Source of the DNA: Halieaceae bacterium
Lineage (GTDB): Bacteria; Pseudomonadota; Gammaproteobacteria; Pseudomonadales; Halieaceae
DNA length: 19,704 nt
Reading direction: 5' to 3'
NCBI GenBank assembly: GCA_902518075.1
Contig: CABYEX010000025.1
Coordinates: forward strand, 1 to 19,704
The position numbers and the translations under genes were made by a program. Below the pieces are notes generated by a model, which made no database searches, had not been told where the DNA came from, and saw only the letters and a program-made list of their open reading frames with translations. Shown here in pieces: positions 1-7,565 of the stretch (positions within the stretch are counted from its first letter, which is position 1; each line of letters starts with the position of its first letter).

Positions 1-1132
1 AGAGCGCCTTAACCCCTTTTGCAACCTTGTAGCCGGTGCTCTCTAAATAAGCGGCCGCCAGCTGTAAGTCGGACAATCGACTGTTGGTGCACGAGCCAAT
101 AAACGCCGCGTCGAGTGCGTAATCGGACAACTGACTGCCGGGCGTCACACCCATGTAGTCTTGCGCGCGCTGCCAGGCCGCCGACGCAGAAGCATCAGGG
201 GCGTCACTGGCATAGGGGATTGCGTCATCCCAGTCGACACAGTGATGCGGACTGGTGCCCCAACTGAGCTGGGGTTTGAGCGACCCAATTTCGAACGTGT
301 ATTCCTGATCAAACGCGGCACACTCATCACTGCGCAACGACTGCCAGTGTCGGGCGGCCTGATCCCAAAGCTCAGCCTGCGGCGCATAGCGCCGGCCTGC
401 ACAATAGTCGAGCACCTTTTGATCGGGAGCGATGAGCCCGGTGAAGGCGGAGAGCTCGGTGGTCATATTGCACAGCGTGAGTCGGGCTTCTACCGGCAGC
501 GCATCGATAGCAGGCCCTGCGAACTCGATGGCATAGCCCGCGCCTCCTGACGCTGACAGCTCGCGGATAGTGAACAGAATAAGATCCTTTGCGGAGACAC
601 CCTCACCGAGCAGACCTGCGAAGCTGACGCGCATCGTCTGTGGTCGGGAGACGCGCAGCGTGCTGGTCGCCAGCGCATGCTCGGCCTCAGTCGAACCCAC
701 ACCCCAGGCGAGGGCACCGAGCCCACCCAAAGTGCAGGTGTGGCTGTCTGGGCAGATGAGTGACAACCCGGGTAATGCGATGCCGAGCTCGGGCGAGATC
801 ACATGCACAATGCCCTGGTTAGTATCGGTAATGTCGAACAGTTGAATGCCAGCTTCCTGAGCCGCGTGTCGGGTTGCGACGATGAAATCCCGGCCACTGG
901 GCATCAGCGTATCGTCACTACGCCCCGGTAATGTATCGACAATGTGGTCCATCGTGCAGAACGCATGCTCGCGTCTGCGTACCGGGCGCTGTTTCTCAAG
1001 CAAGCCGTTCAAGGCCACGCTGCCGGTTCGCTCATGCAGAAAAATACGATCTACATAAAGCAGGGATTGACGCGCTGACAGCGTCGTCACCTCATGTTCT
1101 TGCCACAGCTTGTCAAAGAGCGTGGTGCCCAC
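1..1132 (-). CDS. LeuC-like (aconitase-superfamily) hydro-lyase large subunit, C-terminus cut by window edge
   Basis: This protein belongs to the LeuC/aconitase family of [4Fe-4S] hydro-lyases, which add or remove water on branched or unsaturated di- and tricarboxylic acids together with a LeuD-type small subunit. About 377 codons are visible. The start matches the family (MGTTLFDKLW). A substrate/cluster segment reads CPDSHTCTLGGLGALAWG, followed by STEAEHALAT, and the first cluster ligand lies in FIGSCTNSR at Cys348, where E. coli LeuC has its own first ligand. The remaining two ligands and any small-subunit gene lie beyond base 1. I chose GTG at 1132 because it matches the family N-terminus; GTG at 1162 is the alternative, and neither has a strong ribosome site. 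A palindromic operator-like site sits 60 bases upstream. The catabolic context suggests a maleate, citraconate or similar hydratase rather than leucine biosynthesis, but that is inference. Confidence 0.88.
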   Translation of the reverse strand, partial: MGTTLFDKLWQEHEVTTLSARQSLLYVDRIFLHERTGSVALNGLLEKQRPVRRREHAFCTMDHIVDTLPGRSDDTLMPSGRDFIVATRHAAQEAGIQLFDITDTNQGIVHVISPELGIALPGLSLICPDSHTCTLGGLGALAWGVGSTEAEHALATSTLRVSRPQTMRVSFAGLLGEGVSAKDLILFTIRELSASGGAGYAIEFAGPAIDALPVEARLTLCNMTTELSAFTGLIAPDQKVLDYCAGRRYAPQAELWDQAARHWQSLRSDECAAFDQEYTFEIGSLKPQLSWGTSPHHCVDWDDAIPYASDAPDASASAAWQRAQDYMGVTPGSQLSDYALDAAFIGSCTNSRLSDLQLAAAYLESTGYKVAKGVKAL

Positions 1133-1192
1133 AGCGAACCCGTTAAACCCCGCGGGCCTCACTGCGCCCAAATCGGGGCAAGACCCTATAAA

Positions 1193-1210
1193 AGATATAT
1201 CAATATAACA
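1193..1210. promoter_or_regulatory. Operator-like palindrome, site A
   Basis: AGATAT-ATCAAT-ATAACA has the same 18-base layout as the other copies in this window: two half-sites of the TGNTAT type separated by six bases. It lies in the 84-base gap between the VOC gene ending at 1217 and the LeuC-like gene starting at 1132, 60 bases upstream of that start, in an AT-rich stretch that could hold a minus-strand promoter (TTGTTA at 1206-1211 as a possible -35). It implies that the LeuC-like gene has its own regulated promoter. The GntR/HutC protein encoded at 7566-8336 is the likely binder (inference). Confidence 0.5.
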
Positions 1211-1216
1211 ATAAGC

Positions 1217-2116
1217 CTAAGGAGCGGGCGCTGGCAACAGCGCGGTAGTCAGGCAGATCTCTATGGGCGCACCAGATGGCAAGATGATTACCCCGCCCTC
1301 GACCGCTCCGGCATTATCAGTATAAGGCAGCCGCCACGGCAGAGGCGCCTTAAGACCCTCGGGGTCGACACTCAAGCTGACCAATATCACACCGCCTCGC
1401 TCACCGTCAGGAGCAGGCACGGCGGTCGCCTGGTCAGGGTATTGATCGATTTCAATGCCATAGCCGTCGGACATGGACACCAGCGCCAGCGAATGCAACG
1501 TGTCTTGGGGCAAATCATAGGCATTAGATAGCACGCCAATGCGATAAGGAATAGGACCGACAACGCTGGTATCAAAATGCCGTCGCCAAAAGCTGAGACT
1601 GGCCTCCAGATCCGGGCTCCCCATGACCATGATGAAAGTCTGGCCCACTGGTTCCGGGCTGGGCTGAGGCCTTAAAAAGGACTGCGAGGGATCAATCATG
1701 TGCGTGAGATAAAACAGCTCCCGATTGGGGCCGGTCACTTGCATCGCCAGAATGTTTTTTTGCTCCGTTAAAAAGTCGGGGCCCTGCAAATGTTCAAACG
1801 CAGAACCAGCGAGCTCGGTCTCGAGTTTTTCGGGGTCTTGCACCAGCAGCTCAATCGCACTCCATCCCACTCGCTTCATGGGCACATACCCGGAGGCATC
1901 TCCCTCGACGATACGCAAACCCACCTGTGGGCCCGAGCGCGGCATCATGGTTACAAAGCGTCTATCCGCGAGCTCAGGTCGATCGATCGCCGCTGCCAGT
2001 TCGGCAGGCATCACACCCTCATCGACCGATCGATAACCCAGATAGTCCTCATAGGCTTCTTGAGTCAGCGTCAGATTCTGTGCCAACACCCAGACCACCA
2101 AAATCGACTTCAACAT
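1217..2116 (-). CDS. Double-domain VOC (glyoxalase/dioxygenase-fold) protein
   Basis: This 299-aa protein has two vicinal-oxygen-chelate-like halves. The first spans roughly residues 1-140 and ends in AMQVTGPNRELFYLTHM. The second starts near residue 157 with GQTFIMVMGSPDLEASLSFW, the usual opening of a VOC module. The same segments recur in the protein at 12576 (AMQVAGPAGELVYFTEV), so the two are paralogues. Family members include glyoxalases, ring-cleaving dioxygenases, epimerases and non-enzymatic binding proteins; the reaction here cannot be read. A full set of metal-binding His/Glu is not obvious. It follows the VOC gene ending at 2127 with a 10-base gap and no clear ribosome site, so translational coupling is likely. 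The hydrophobic start (MLKSILVVWVLAQ) is taken as the first beta strand rather than a signal peptide, though this is uncertain. Confidence 0.75.
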   Translation of the reverse strand: MLKSILVVWVLAQNLTLTQEAYEDYLGYRSVDEGVMPAELAAAIDRPELADRRFVTMMPRSGPQVGLRIVEGDASGYVPMKRVGWSAIELLVQDPEKLETELAGSAFEHLQGPDFLTEQKNILAMQVTGPNRELFYLTHMIDPSQSFLRPQPSPEPVGQTFIMVMGSPDLEASLSFWRRHFDTSVVGPIPYRIGVLSNAYDLPQDTLHSLALVSMSDGYGIEIDQYPDQATAVPAPDGERGGVILVSLSVDPEGLKAPLPWRLPYTDNAGAVEGGVIILPSGAPIEICLTTALLPAPAP

Positions 2117-2126
2117 AGGGTCATGC

Positions 2127-3062
2127 TCATTGTGTTAATTGATAAAGGTCGAGTCGCCCGCCATCGGGCCCGGTCACGGCGAAGCACTCACCGTTCAGCA
2201 GTCCCGGCAGGTTGCGGTTTGCCAGTGGCTGACACACCTGTGCCGACCACTCGCTGCCGTTGACAGCGGCAAAGGTCTCCGCCACATCCCGGCAGGGGAT
2301 GGCGAGTGCGCGCAGGCCGCGGCCGCCCTTGCTCGGTATCGGTAAGCAAGGTAGAGGATGTTCCGGCACATCGATCAGTTCGATCGAACCCGACATGACT
2401 GCCTCCGGATGGGCGATGCTCAGGTGGATGCCGGCGGTGTCAGCGGGGTGCTGCTCAAGCTGCAATACCCGGGGGCCCTCCCCGGGCAGTGGGCCCGCAT
2501 GATCGATGAACCGCTCGAATCCCAAGACTTTAAGAAAAGCGAGCGTCGTCTCGACATTACTCACCATCTGTGTGGAGTTGAAGACATCGCTCATGCGGTC
2601 AAACTCGATGCCTTCGAGAGGCGGGCTCAGGCGCTGCATCACGGCCATCACGATGCCATCATCCTGAATGTAAAGGCCCTCGCTCGTCTGCACCTCGCCG
2701 AACTGCCAAGCCACTGCCGGTACCAGCTCACGCCAACCATGGGTGTGCAAAAACTCGCGCGCCCAGTCGCTGTCCCAAGTGCGCATGTTGATATCAAACA
2801 GCCCACCGGGAGTGGTCACCGCGCAATCCATAGGGCGAAGCACGGCAGTTGTGTTCGTAACGGGGAGCAATACAACCTCGCATGCCCCGCTAGGCGCGAC
2901 CCAGCGCTCGGCCACTTGGGTCATGTCTACGCCCCAAAAGTCAGCCGCATCGGCGAAGAGCGCGGTGCTGTGCAACTGCCACCCCAGGGCAGCAAAAAAC
3001 CCGCCCAGCTGTGGGGCATTTGAGGTAGTGATCACCACATGTGAGAAGCCAGTCTCTCTCAA
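2127..3062 (-). CDS. Double-domain VOC (glyoxalase/dioxygenase-fold) protein
   Basis: This 311-aa protein has two VOC-type modules. The N-terminal one opens with GFSHVVITTSNAPQLGGFFA. The C-terminal one opens near residue 165 with the segment NSTQMVSNVETTLAFLKVLGF, which fits the beta-alpha start of a VOC domain. It is more distant from the other two VOC proteins here than they are from each other. I chose TTG at 3062 because translation then begins at the first domain strand and an AAGGGG ribosome site lies about 6 bases upstream. An ATG at 3155 would add 31 unlikely residues and overlap the divergent symporter start. It is first in a minus-strand run with the VOC gene ending at 1217. Function is unknown beyond fold; isomerisation, lyase activity or ring cleavage of a pathway intermediate are all possible. 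Confidence 0.75.
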   Translation of the reverse strand: MRETGFSHVVITTSNAPQLGGFFAALGWQLHSTALFADAADFWGVDMTQVAERWVAPSGACEVVLLPVTNTTAVLRPMDCAVTTPGGLFDINMRTWDSDWAREFLHTHGWRELVPAVAWQFGEVQTSEGLYIQDDGIVMAVMQRLSPPLEGIEFDRMSDVFNSTQMVSNVETTLAFLKVLGFERFIDHAGPLPGEGPRVLQLEQHPADTAGIHLSIAHPEAVMSGSIELIDVPEHPLPCLPIPSKGGRGLRALAIPCRDVAETFAAVNGSEWSAQVCQPLANRNLPGLLNGECFAVTGPDGGRLDLYQLTQ

Positions 3063-3110
3063 CCGAGTCCCCTTTATCTCTGACCGAATGGCATCATACC
3101 GCCAACCGAA

Positions 3111-3117
3111 GGGGAGG
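3111..3117 (+). promoter_or_regulatory. Ribosome binding site that fixes the symporter start
   Basis: A GGGGAGG run lies 9 bases before the GTG at 3127. It supports that start over in-frame upstream starts, which would run through the opposite-strand VOC gene. Confidence 0.7.
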
Positions 3118-3126
3118 CGCGTTATC

Positions 3127-4536
3127 GTGAATACCACCGCCGACGTCAGCACCATCGTATTGATTGCCGTCGTAGGTTATCAATGTATGCTACTGACAGT
3201 AGGTCTCTGGGCGTCGCGGCGCACTCGCTCCAGCAGCGATTTTTTTCTGGGTGGCCGCAAAGTGGGCCCCTGGGTCACTGGCATTTCCTATAGCGCCAGT
3301 GCCTCCTCAGCGTGGACCTTATTGGGGGTCAGCGGCGCTGCCTTCGCTATGGGTCCATCCGTTATATGGGTCGCTTTAGGAAGCCTGTCGGGAATGGTCG
3401 TGGCGTGGTGGTGGATCGCACCGAGGCTACTGGAGGCTAGTCATCAGCAACAGCTGACCACTGTCATCGACTATCTCATCGCGCCGAACGAAAACCGCCG
3501 CAGCAACGCCCTCGTGCGTTCCGCGGCCGCCATTATTCTGATCGCCTTCGTTTTTTACGTCGCGGCGCAGTTTCAGGGCGCCGGGCTCGCCGTCACCGAA
3601 GTGTTTGCCGTCAGCGATACGCTGGCCATTGCAGGCGGCGCACTGGTCATTCTGATTTACACCTGGCTGGGCGGCTATTGGGCGGTCAGTCTGACCGACA
3701 CGCTACAGGGTGTCGTCATGTGTCTGGCAGCCATCACGCTACCGCTGGGCGCCGTAATCTCGATGGGAGGGTTGGGTGCCGTTATTGAGCTCATCGACCT
3801 CGGAAGTTGGCACGGTGGCGGCACCGATGCGGCGACCCTGTCGGCTATCGGCTTTGCCATCGGGTCCTTGGCCATCAGTCTCGGTACGTTTGGGCAGCCG
3901 CATCTGATGGTCCGCTTTATGGCGCTCAAGGATCACCTTGCGCGGCGCACCGCAGCGAGCATCACCCTCATTTGGTATCTCGTTGTCTTCTCGGGAATGG
4001 TTCTGACAGGACTGGTGGGGCGCGGCATCTTCGATTCACTAAACAACAATGAACAGGTCTTTTTTGCCTTATCGGAACAAGTGCTTCCCCCGGTGCTGGC
4101 GGGCCTGCTGCTCGCTGCAGTACTCTCAGCCATCATGTCCACCGCCGACAGCCAGCTGCTGGTCTGCGCCAGCACACTGTCCCACGACCTCACCGATGAG
4201 GCACTGAAAGGCAGTCCGCAGGTTTTACGTCGAGGACGATGGGCGGTGCTCATCGTCGTGCTACTTGCCGTGTTGGTGGCGCTATTCCTGCCAGCACCGA
4301 TCTTCTCCCGGGTGTTGTTTGCGTGGAGCGCGCTTGGGGCAGCGCTAGGGCCCACGCTGTTTGCTCGTCTACTGGGCTGGCAGATCCCCAACGGCGTTCG
4401 CGTCACGGGTATCTGGATAGGTTTTGGTCTCACGGTGGCGCTGTCACTGCTGCCTAATGCGCCGGGCGACATCCTCGAGCGTCTGTTACCCTTTGCGGTT
4501 CATAGTGTGTTACTGATATGGGGCAGGAGGCGCTGA
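3127..4536 (+). CDS. Solute:sodium symporter (SSS family, PutP-like)
   Basis: This 469-aa inner-membrane protein has many hydrophobic segments typical of the 12-13-helix SSS family, which couples sodium influx to uptake of proline, pantothenate, sugars, carboxylates or similar solutes. Recognisable family segments are DFFLGGRKVGPWVTG, ISYSASASSAWTLLG, the WLGGYWAVSLTDTLQG stretch, and AAVLSAIMSTADSQLLVCAS near the C-terminal third, which closely parallels the PutP sodium-site region. The start is GTG 3127, supported by the ribosome site at 3111. The gene stops directly against the FAD oxidase start (TGA at 4534-4536, ATG at 4537), so the two are co-translated. It probably imports the substrate or an intermediate of the adjacent pathway; the substrate cannot be told from sequence. 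Confidence 0.9.
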   Translation: MNTTADVSTIVLIAVVGYQCMLLTVGLWASRRTRSSSDFFLGGRKVGPWVTGISYSASASSAWTLLGVSGAAFAMGPSVIWVALGSLSGMVVAWWWIAPRLLEASHQQQLTTVIDYLIAPNENRRSNALVRSAAAIILIAFVFYVAAQFQGAGLAVTEVFAVSDTLAIAGGALVILIYTWLGGYWAVSLTDTLQGVVMCLAAITLPLGAVISMGGLGAVIELIDLGSWHGGGTDAATLSAIGFAIGSLAISLGTFGQPHLMVRFMALKDHLARRTAASITLIWYLVVFSGMVLTGLVGRGIFDSLNNNEQVFFALSEQVLPPVLAGLLLAAVLSAIMSTADSQLLVCASTLSHDLTDEALKGSPQVLRRGRWAVLIVVLLAVLVALFLPAPIFSRVLFAWSALGAALGPTLFARLLGWQIPNGVRVTGIWIGFGLTVALSLLPNAPGDILERLLPFAVHSVLLIWGRRR

Positions 4537-6102
4537 ATGAACGCAGTGGTATCCACCATCACCCAATTACTGCCTGCCGAGATCATCACCACGGATCCCG
4601 AGCAGATCACGCTGTACTCTCAGGATGTCTTCACGGTAGGACAGCCTATCTGTGCAGTTGTGCGGCCGCGCAACATCGATGAAGTGCAGGCGCTGGTGCG
4701 GGCCTGCCTGGAGCGCGGCACGCCGATCGTCACCCGCGGGGGCGGTATGAGCTACACCAGCGGTTACATCGCCAGCGCGCCCGATAGCGTGTTAATCGAT
4801 ATGGCCAGCATGGAGGCCATTGTCGAGGTCAATCTGGAAGATCGTTATGTGACGGTCGAGGCCGGGTGCAGCTGGCAAAAGCTGTATGAGCACCTCGCGC
4901 CACTCGGTGTGCGCACAGCCTATTGGGGCACGCTGTCCGGAAGCTACGCCACCGTTGGGGGTGGCCTCTCCCAGAACAGCATTTTTTGGGGCAGCGGTCA
5001 GAGCGGCACCGCCGCTGACAATGTCCTCTCGGTCAGTGTTGTCACGGGCAAAGGCGATCTGCTGGAGACCGGCTCGGCAGCTCAACATCATGCAACCCCC
5101 TTTACGCGACACTTTGGTCCTGACCTGACCGGCGTATTCCTGGGAGACTGCGGTGCACTCGGCATCAAGGTGCGCGCCACGCTGCCACTGGTGCCGCTCG
5201 CCGGCGCGAAAGGCTATACCAGCTTTGCCTTTGAGGAGTCGGGCCCCATGCTCCGGGCCATGGCCCAGATCTCTCGTGAGTCCCTGACTACCGAGTGCTT
5301 TGGTTTCGACCCCTACCTGCAGCATCAGCGCATGAAGCGCGCCAGCCTCGCGGCCGATGCCCAGCAACTAACAGGCGTCCTCCAAAACGAGTCTGGCATC
5401 GTGAACAAGATCAAACAGGGCGCCAAGATCGCACTCTCCGGCCGACGCTTCATGGACGAAGTTGAGTGGGCCATGTTCACGATCAGCGAAGGCCGAACAG
5501 AAGCGGAAGCCGACCATCAGGCCAAGCGGATTCGTGAGATTTGTTCTTCAGAGGGCGGCAAGGAGCTCCCCGACAGCATCCCACGGATACTCGCGGCCAA
5601 CCCCTTCGGTCCGGTCAACAACATGGTGGGCGCAGAGGGTGAACGCTGGCTACCGGTGCATGGTCTGGTACCCCACTCCCGCGGCGAGGCGATACTGGCC
5701 GAAGTGGAGGCGGTGTATGAGCGCAACCGCGACACTCTCGAGCAGTTCAGCATTGAGACGGGCTATTTGATTGCCGTGATCAGTGAGCAGATCACCGTGC
5801 TCGAGCCGGTATTCTTCTGGCCCGACGAACTGAATGCACTGCACAAGCACAGCCTCGAGCCCGACCACCTTGCCCGACTCAATCAGTTTGACGCAGTCCC
5901 CGACGCCTGGGAGGCGGTCTACAAGGTGAAAAGCGAAGTGGTTGATGTGTTGTCCGCGGAGGGCGCAAGCCACATGCAACTGGGCAAGGCCTACCACTAC
6001 CACAGCGCACTGAAAGCGCCGGCACTGGACCTCGTCACCGGCATCAAGGCCGCTCTTGACCCCGATGGCATCATGAATCCCGGGGCGCTCGGCCTGTCCT
6101 GA
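4537..6102 (+). CDS. FAD-linked oxidase (PCMH/VAO-type, GlcD/D-2-hydroxyacid dehydrogenase-like)
   Basis: This 521-aa flavoprotein has the p-cresol methylhydroxylase/vanillyl-alcohol-oxidase-type FAD fold. The N-terminal FAD-binding domain shows VVRPRNIDEVQALVRAC (residues 41-57), TRGGGMSYTSGY (66-77), and the segment TVGGGLSQNSIFWGSG (139-154). The C-terminus ends in ALDPDGIMNPGALG, the usual close of the GlcD/D-lactate dehydrogenase branch. Family members oxidise 2-hydroxy acids, alkyl phenols or aromatic alcohols, passing electrons to oxygen, cytochrome or quinone. Its start abuts the symporter stop, and a CAGGAGG ribosome site lies inside the symporter tail. In this context it may oxidise a 2-hydroxy acid made by the LeuC-like hydratase (inference); an alcohol or phenol substrate is equally open. 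No signal peptide is seen, so it should be cytoplasmic. Confidence 0.87.
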   Translation: MNAVVSTITQLLPAEIITTDPEQITLYSQDVFTVGQPICAVVRPRNIDEVQALVRACLERGTPIVTRGGGMSYTSGYIASAPDSVLIDMASMEAIVEVNLEDRYVTVEAGCSWQKLYEHLAPLGVRTAYWGTLSGSYATVGGGLSQNSIFWGSGQSGTAADNVLSVSVVTGKGDLLETGSAAQHHATPFTRHFGPDLTGVFLGDCGALGIKVRATLPLVPLAGAKGYTSFAFEESGPMLRAMAQISRESLTTECFGFDPYLQHQRMKRASLAADAQQLTGVLQNESGIVNKIKQGAKIALSGRRFMDEVEWAMFTISEGRTEAEADHQAKRIREICSSEGGKELPDSIPRILAANPFGPVNNMVGAEGERWLPVHGLVPHSRGEAILAEVEAVYERNRDTLEQFSIETGYLIAVISEQITVLEPVFFWPDELNALHKHSLEPDHLARLNQFDAVPDAWEAVYKVKSEVVDVLSAEGASHMQLGKAYHYHSALKAPALDLVTGIKAALDPDGIMNPGALGLS

Positions 6103-6150
6103 TAACAGACGTCAGGGCTTAACATCGGGGACCTGCCTGCCCGTGCTATA

Positions 6151-6166
6151 TTGTTTCGCATAACAA
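6151..6166. promoter_or_regulatory. Inverted repeat in the DUF1330 gene leader
   Basis: TTGTT-TCGCAT-AACAA is a perfect 5-base inverted repeat just downstream of TATATT (6148-6153), about 34 bases before the DUF1330 start. It may be an operator on a promoter for the DUF1330/nitrilase pair. It differs from the TGNTAT palindrome found elsewhere, although TGCTAT (6144-6149) and ATAACA (6160-6165) resemble that motif's half-sites at a wrong spacing. Confidence 0.25.
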
Positions 6167-6199
6167 AAATGGCTGAGCCCAAGCAGGCAAGGTACGCCC

Positions 6200-6505
6200 A
6201 TGACCGCCTATATCATCGTTGAAGCTGTCCTCCACGACCTGGAAAAGTTCGGTGCCTACGCCAAAGTCGTTCCCGACATCGTCGCGGAGTTCGGCGGCGA
6301 ATATCTGGTGCTGGGCGGCGAGCAGACGCCGCTTGAGGGCGACTGGGGTGCGACAAGATTGGTGATGCACCGCTGGCCCTCGGCCGAGCAGGCGAAGGCG
6401 TTTTGGTACAGCGACGCCTATGAGGCGGCAAAGCCGTTGCGAGCCGGCACTGGCGATTTCCGCGTCATGCTGGTAGACGGCCTGCAGCAGACGCCGCTGG
6501 AGTAA
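6200..6505 (+). CDS. DUF1330 family protein
   Basis: This 101-aa protein has the ferredoxin-like alpha/beta-barrel fold of the DUF1330 family. It shows the opening TAYIIVEAVLHDLEKFGAYA, the central FGGEYLVLGGEQTPLEGDWG and the segment MHRWPSAEQAKAFWYSDAY, all matching the usual family layout at the usual length (about 95-100 residues). The biochemical role of the family is not settled; members often sit beside catabolic oxidoreductases and resemble small dimeric monooxygenase or isomerase folds. An AAGG ribosome site lies about 8 bases before the ATG. It is separated from the FAD oxidase by 97 bases and from the nitrilase-like gene by only 6, so it is the first gene of that pair. The assignment is firm; the function is not. 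Confidence 0.85.
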   Translation: MTAYIIVEAVLHDLEKFGAYAKVVPDIVAEFGGEYLVLGGEQTPLEGDWGATRLVMHRWPSAEQAKAFWYSDAYEAAKPLRAGTGDFRVMLVDGLQQTPLE

Positions 6506-6511
6506 CCCATC

Positions 6512-7561
6512 ATGACACCCTATTCCGCGCTAGCGCTACAGATGGACTGCCATGCTGTGAACGGCCTCGTCGATCGGGCGGCGGTCGAGCAGGCAATGTC
6601 GAGCACACTGGATCGTGTCGACCAATTGATTGCAGGAAGTAAGGGTTTCATCGGCACATTCAGTGGCGACACCCTGCGCCTGGTGGTGCTACCGGAATAT
6701 TTCCTGACCAGCTTTCCCATGGGCGAATCGATCCCCGAGTGGCGGACCAAGGCCTGCATTGTGATGGATGGCCCCGAGTATGCGCGCATGGGTGAGATCG
6801 CCCGCAACCGTGGCGTGTATCTGTCAGGCAACGCTTACGAGCTCGATCCGCATTTTCCCGATCTCTACTTCCAGACCAGCTTTATCATCAGTGATGAAGG
6901 TGAGGTCATTCTGCGCTATCGCCGCTTGATCTCGATGTTTGCCCCCACGCCCCACGACGTGCTGTCGCAATATCGCGACGTGTATGGAGACGAAGGGCTC
7001 TTCCCTGTCGCCGATACACCGCTTGGCAGACTGGCCTGCGTCGCTTCAGAGGAGATCCTGTACCCGGAAGTGGCGCGCGCATTGGCAACGCGTGGTGCAG
7101 AGGTGATCCTGCACTCCTCGAGTGAAGTCGGTAGCCCCCGCCCTACACCAAAGAACATCGCCAAATGCGCGCGGGCCTACGAGAACATGTGTTACGTGGT
7201 CTCCAGCAATACCTCGGCGATCCACAAATCACCCGTGCCGCAAAACTCGACTCAGGGTCACTCGCAGATCGTCGATTTTAAAGGGCAGGTGATGACCGAG
7301 GCGTATACCGGCGAGTCGATGGTAGGCCATGCGCTCATCGATATCGAACGACTGCGTGAAGCCCGCAGTAAACCCGCTATGACCAACCTGCTGGCCCGAC
7401 AGCGCCTGTCGCTGTTCTGCTCAACGTACGAACAGCAGCATTTTTATCCCGAAGATAACTTGGTCAACGAAGATGGCGCTATTACGGTGCCAGACCGGTC
7501 GCACTTTATGGGGCAGCAATCAGCGGTGATCGAAGGCCTTAAAAAGGCCGGCCTAATATGA
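6512..7561 (+). CDS. Nitrilase-superfamily (carbon-nitrogen hydrolase) protein with altered catalytic triad
   Basis: This 349-aa protein has the carbon-nitrogen hydrolase fold. The Glu motif is present (LVVLPEYF, Glu62). At the Lys motif, usually YRK, the sequence reads YRRL, so Arg138 stands in place of Lys. At the nucleophile motif, usually C-x-D/E-x-x-F-P-E, it reads SEEILYPE, putting Ser179 in the cysteine position; the nearest cysteine is Cys176, three residues earlier. Later family segments are intact (RGAEVILHSSSEVGS, then ARAYENMCYVVSSN). The protein may be an inactive or non-hydrolytic homologue, a serine variant, or may use Cys176 differently. It follows the DUF1330 gene by 6 bases and converges on the regulator gene with 4 bases between stops. 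Classical members act on nitriles, N-carbamoyl compounds and amides. Confidence 0.85.
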   Translation: MTPYSALALQMDCHAVNGLVDRAAVEQAMSSTLDRVDQLIAGSKGFIGTFSGDTLRLVVLPEYFLTSFPMGESIPEWRTKACIVMDGPEYARMGEIARNRGVYLSGNAYELDPHFPDLYFQTSFIISDEGEVILRYRRLISMFAPTPHDVLSQYRDVYGDEGLFPVADTPLGRLACVASEEILYPEVARALATRGAEVILHSSSEVGSPRPTPKNIAKCARAYENMCYVVSSNTSAIHKSPVPQNSTQGHSQIVDFKGQVMTEAYTGESMVGHALIDIERLREARSKPAMTNLLARQRLSLFCSTYEQQHFYPEDNLVNEDGAITVPDRSHFMGQQSAVIEGLKKAGLI

Positions 7562-7565
7562 ACGC

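Noticed and set aside
2358..3023. 221-codon open frame on the plus strand opposite the VOC gene
   Set aside because: It is antisense to a VOC gene with recognisable domain starts; no ribosome site and no motif.
2743..3126. In-frame upstream extension of the symporter to an ATG at 2743
   Set aside because: It lies opposite the well-supported VOC gene, its translation does not resemble a symporter, and a good ribosome site precedes GTG 3127, where family similarity begins.
3933..4472. 179-codon open frame on the minus strand opposite the symporter
   Set aside because: Low-complexity Ser/Arg/Thr-rich product, as expected for the antisense of a membrane-protein gene.
4792..5367. 191-codon open frame on the minus strand inside the FAD oxidase gene
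   Set aside because: It is a shadow frame of a strongly supported gene; the translation shows no family features and no ribosome site.
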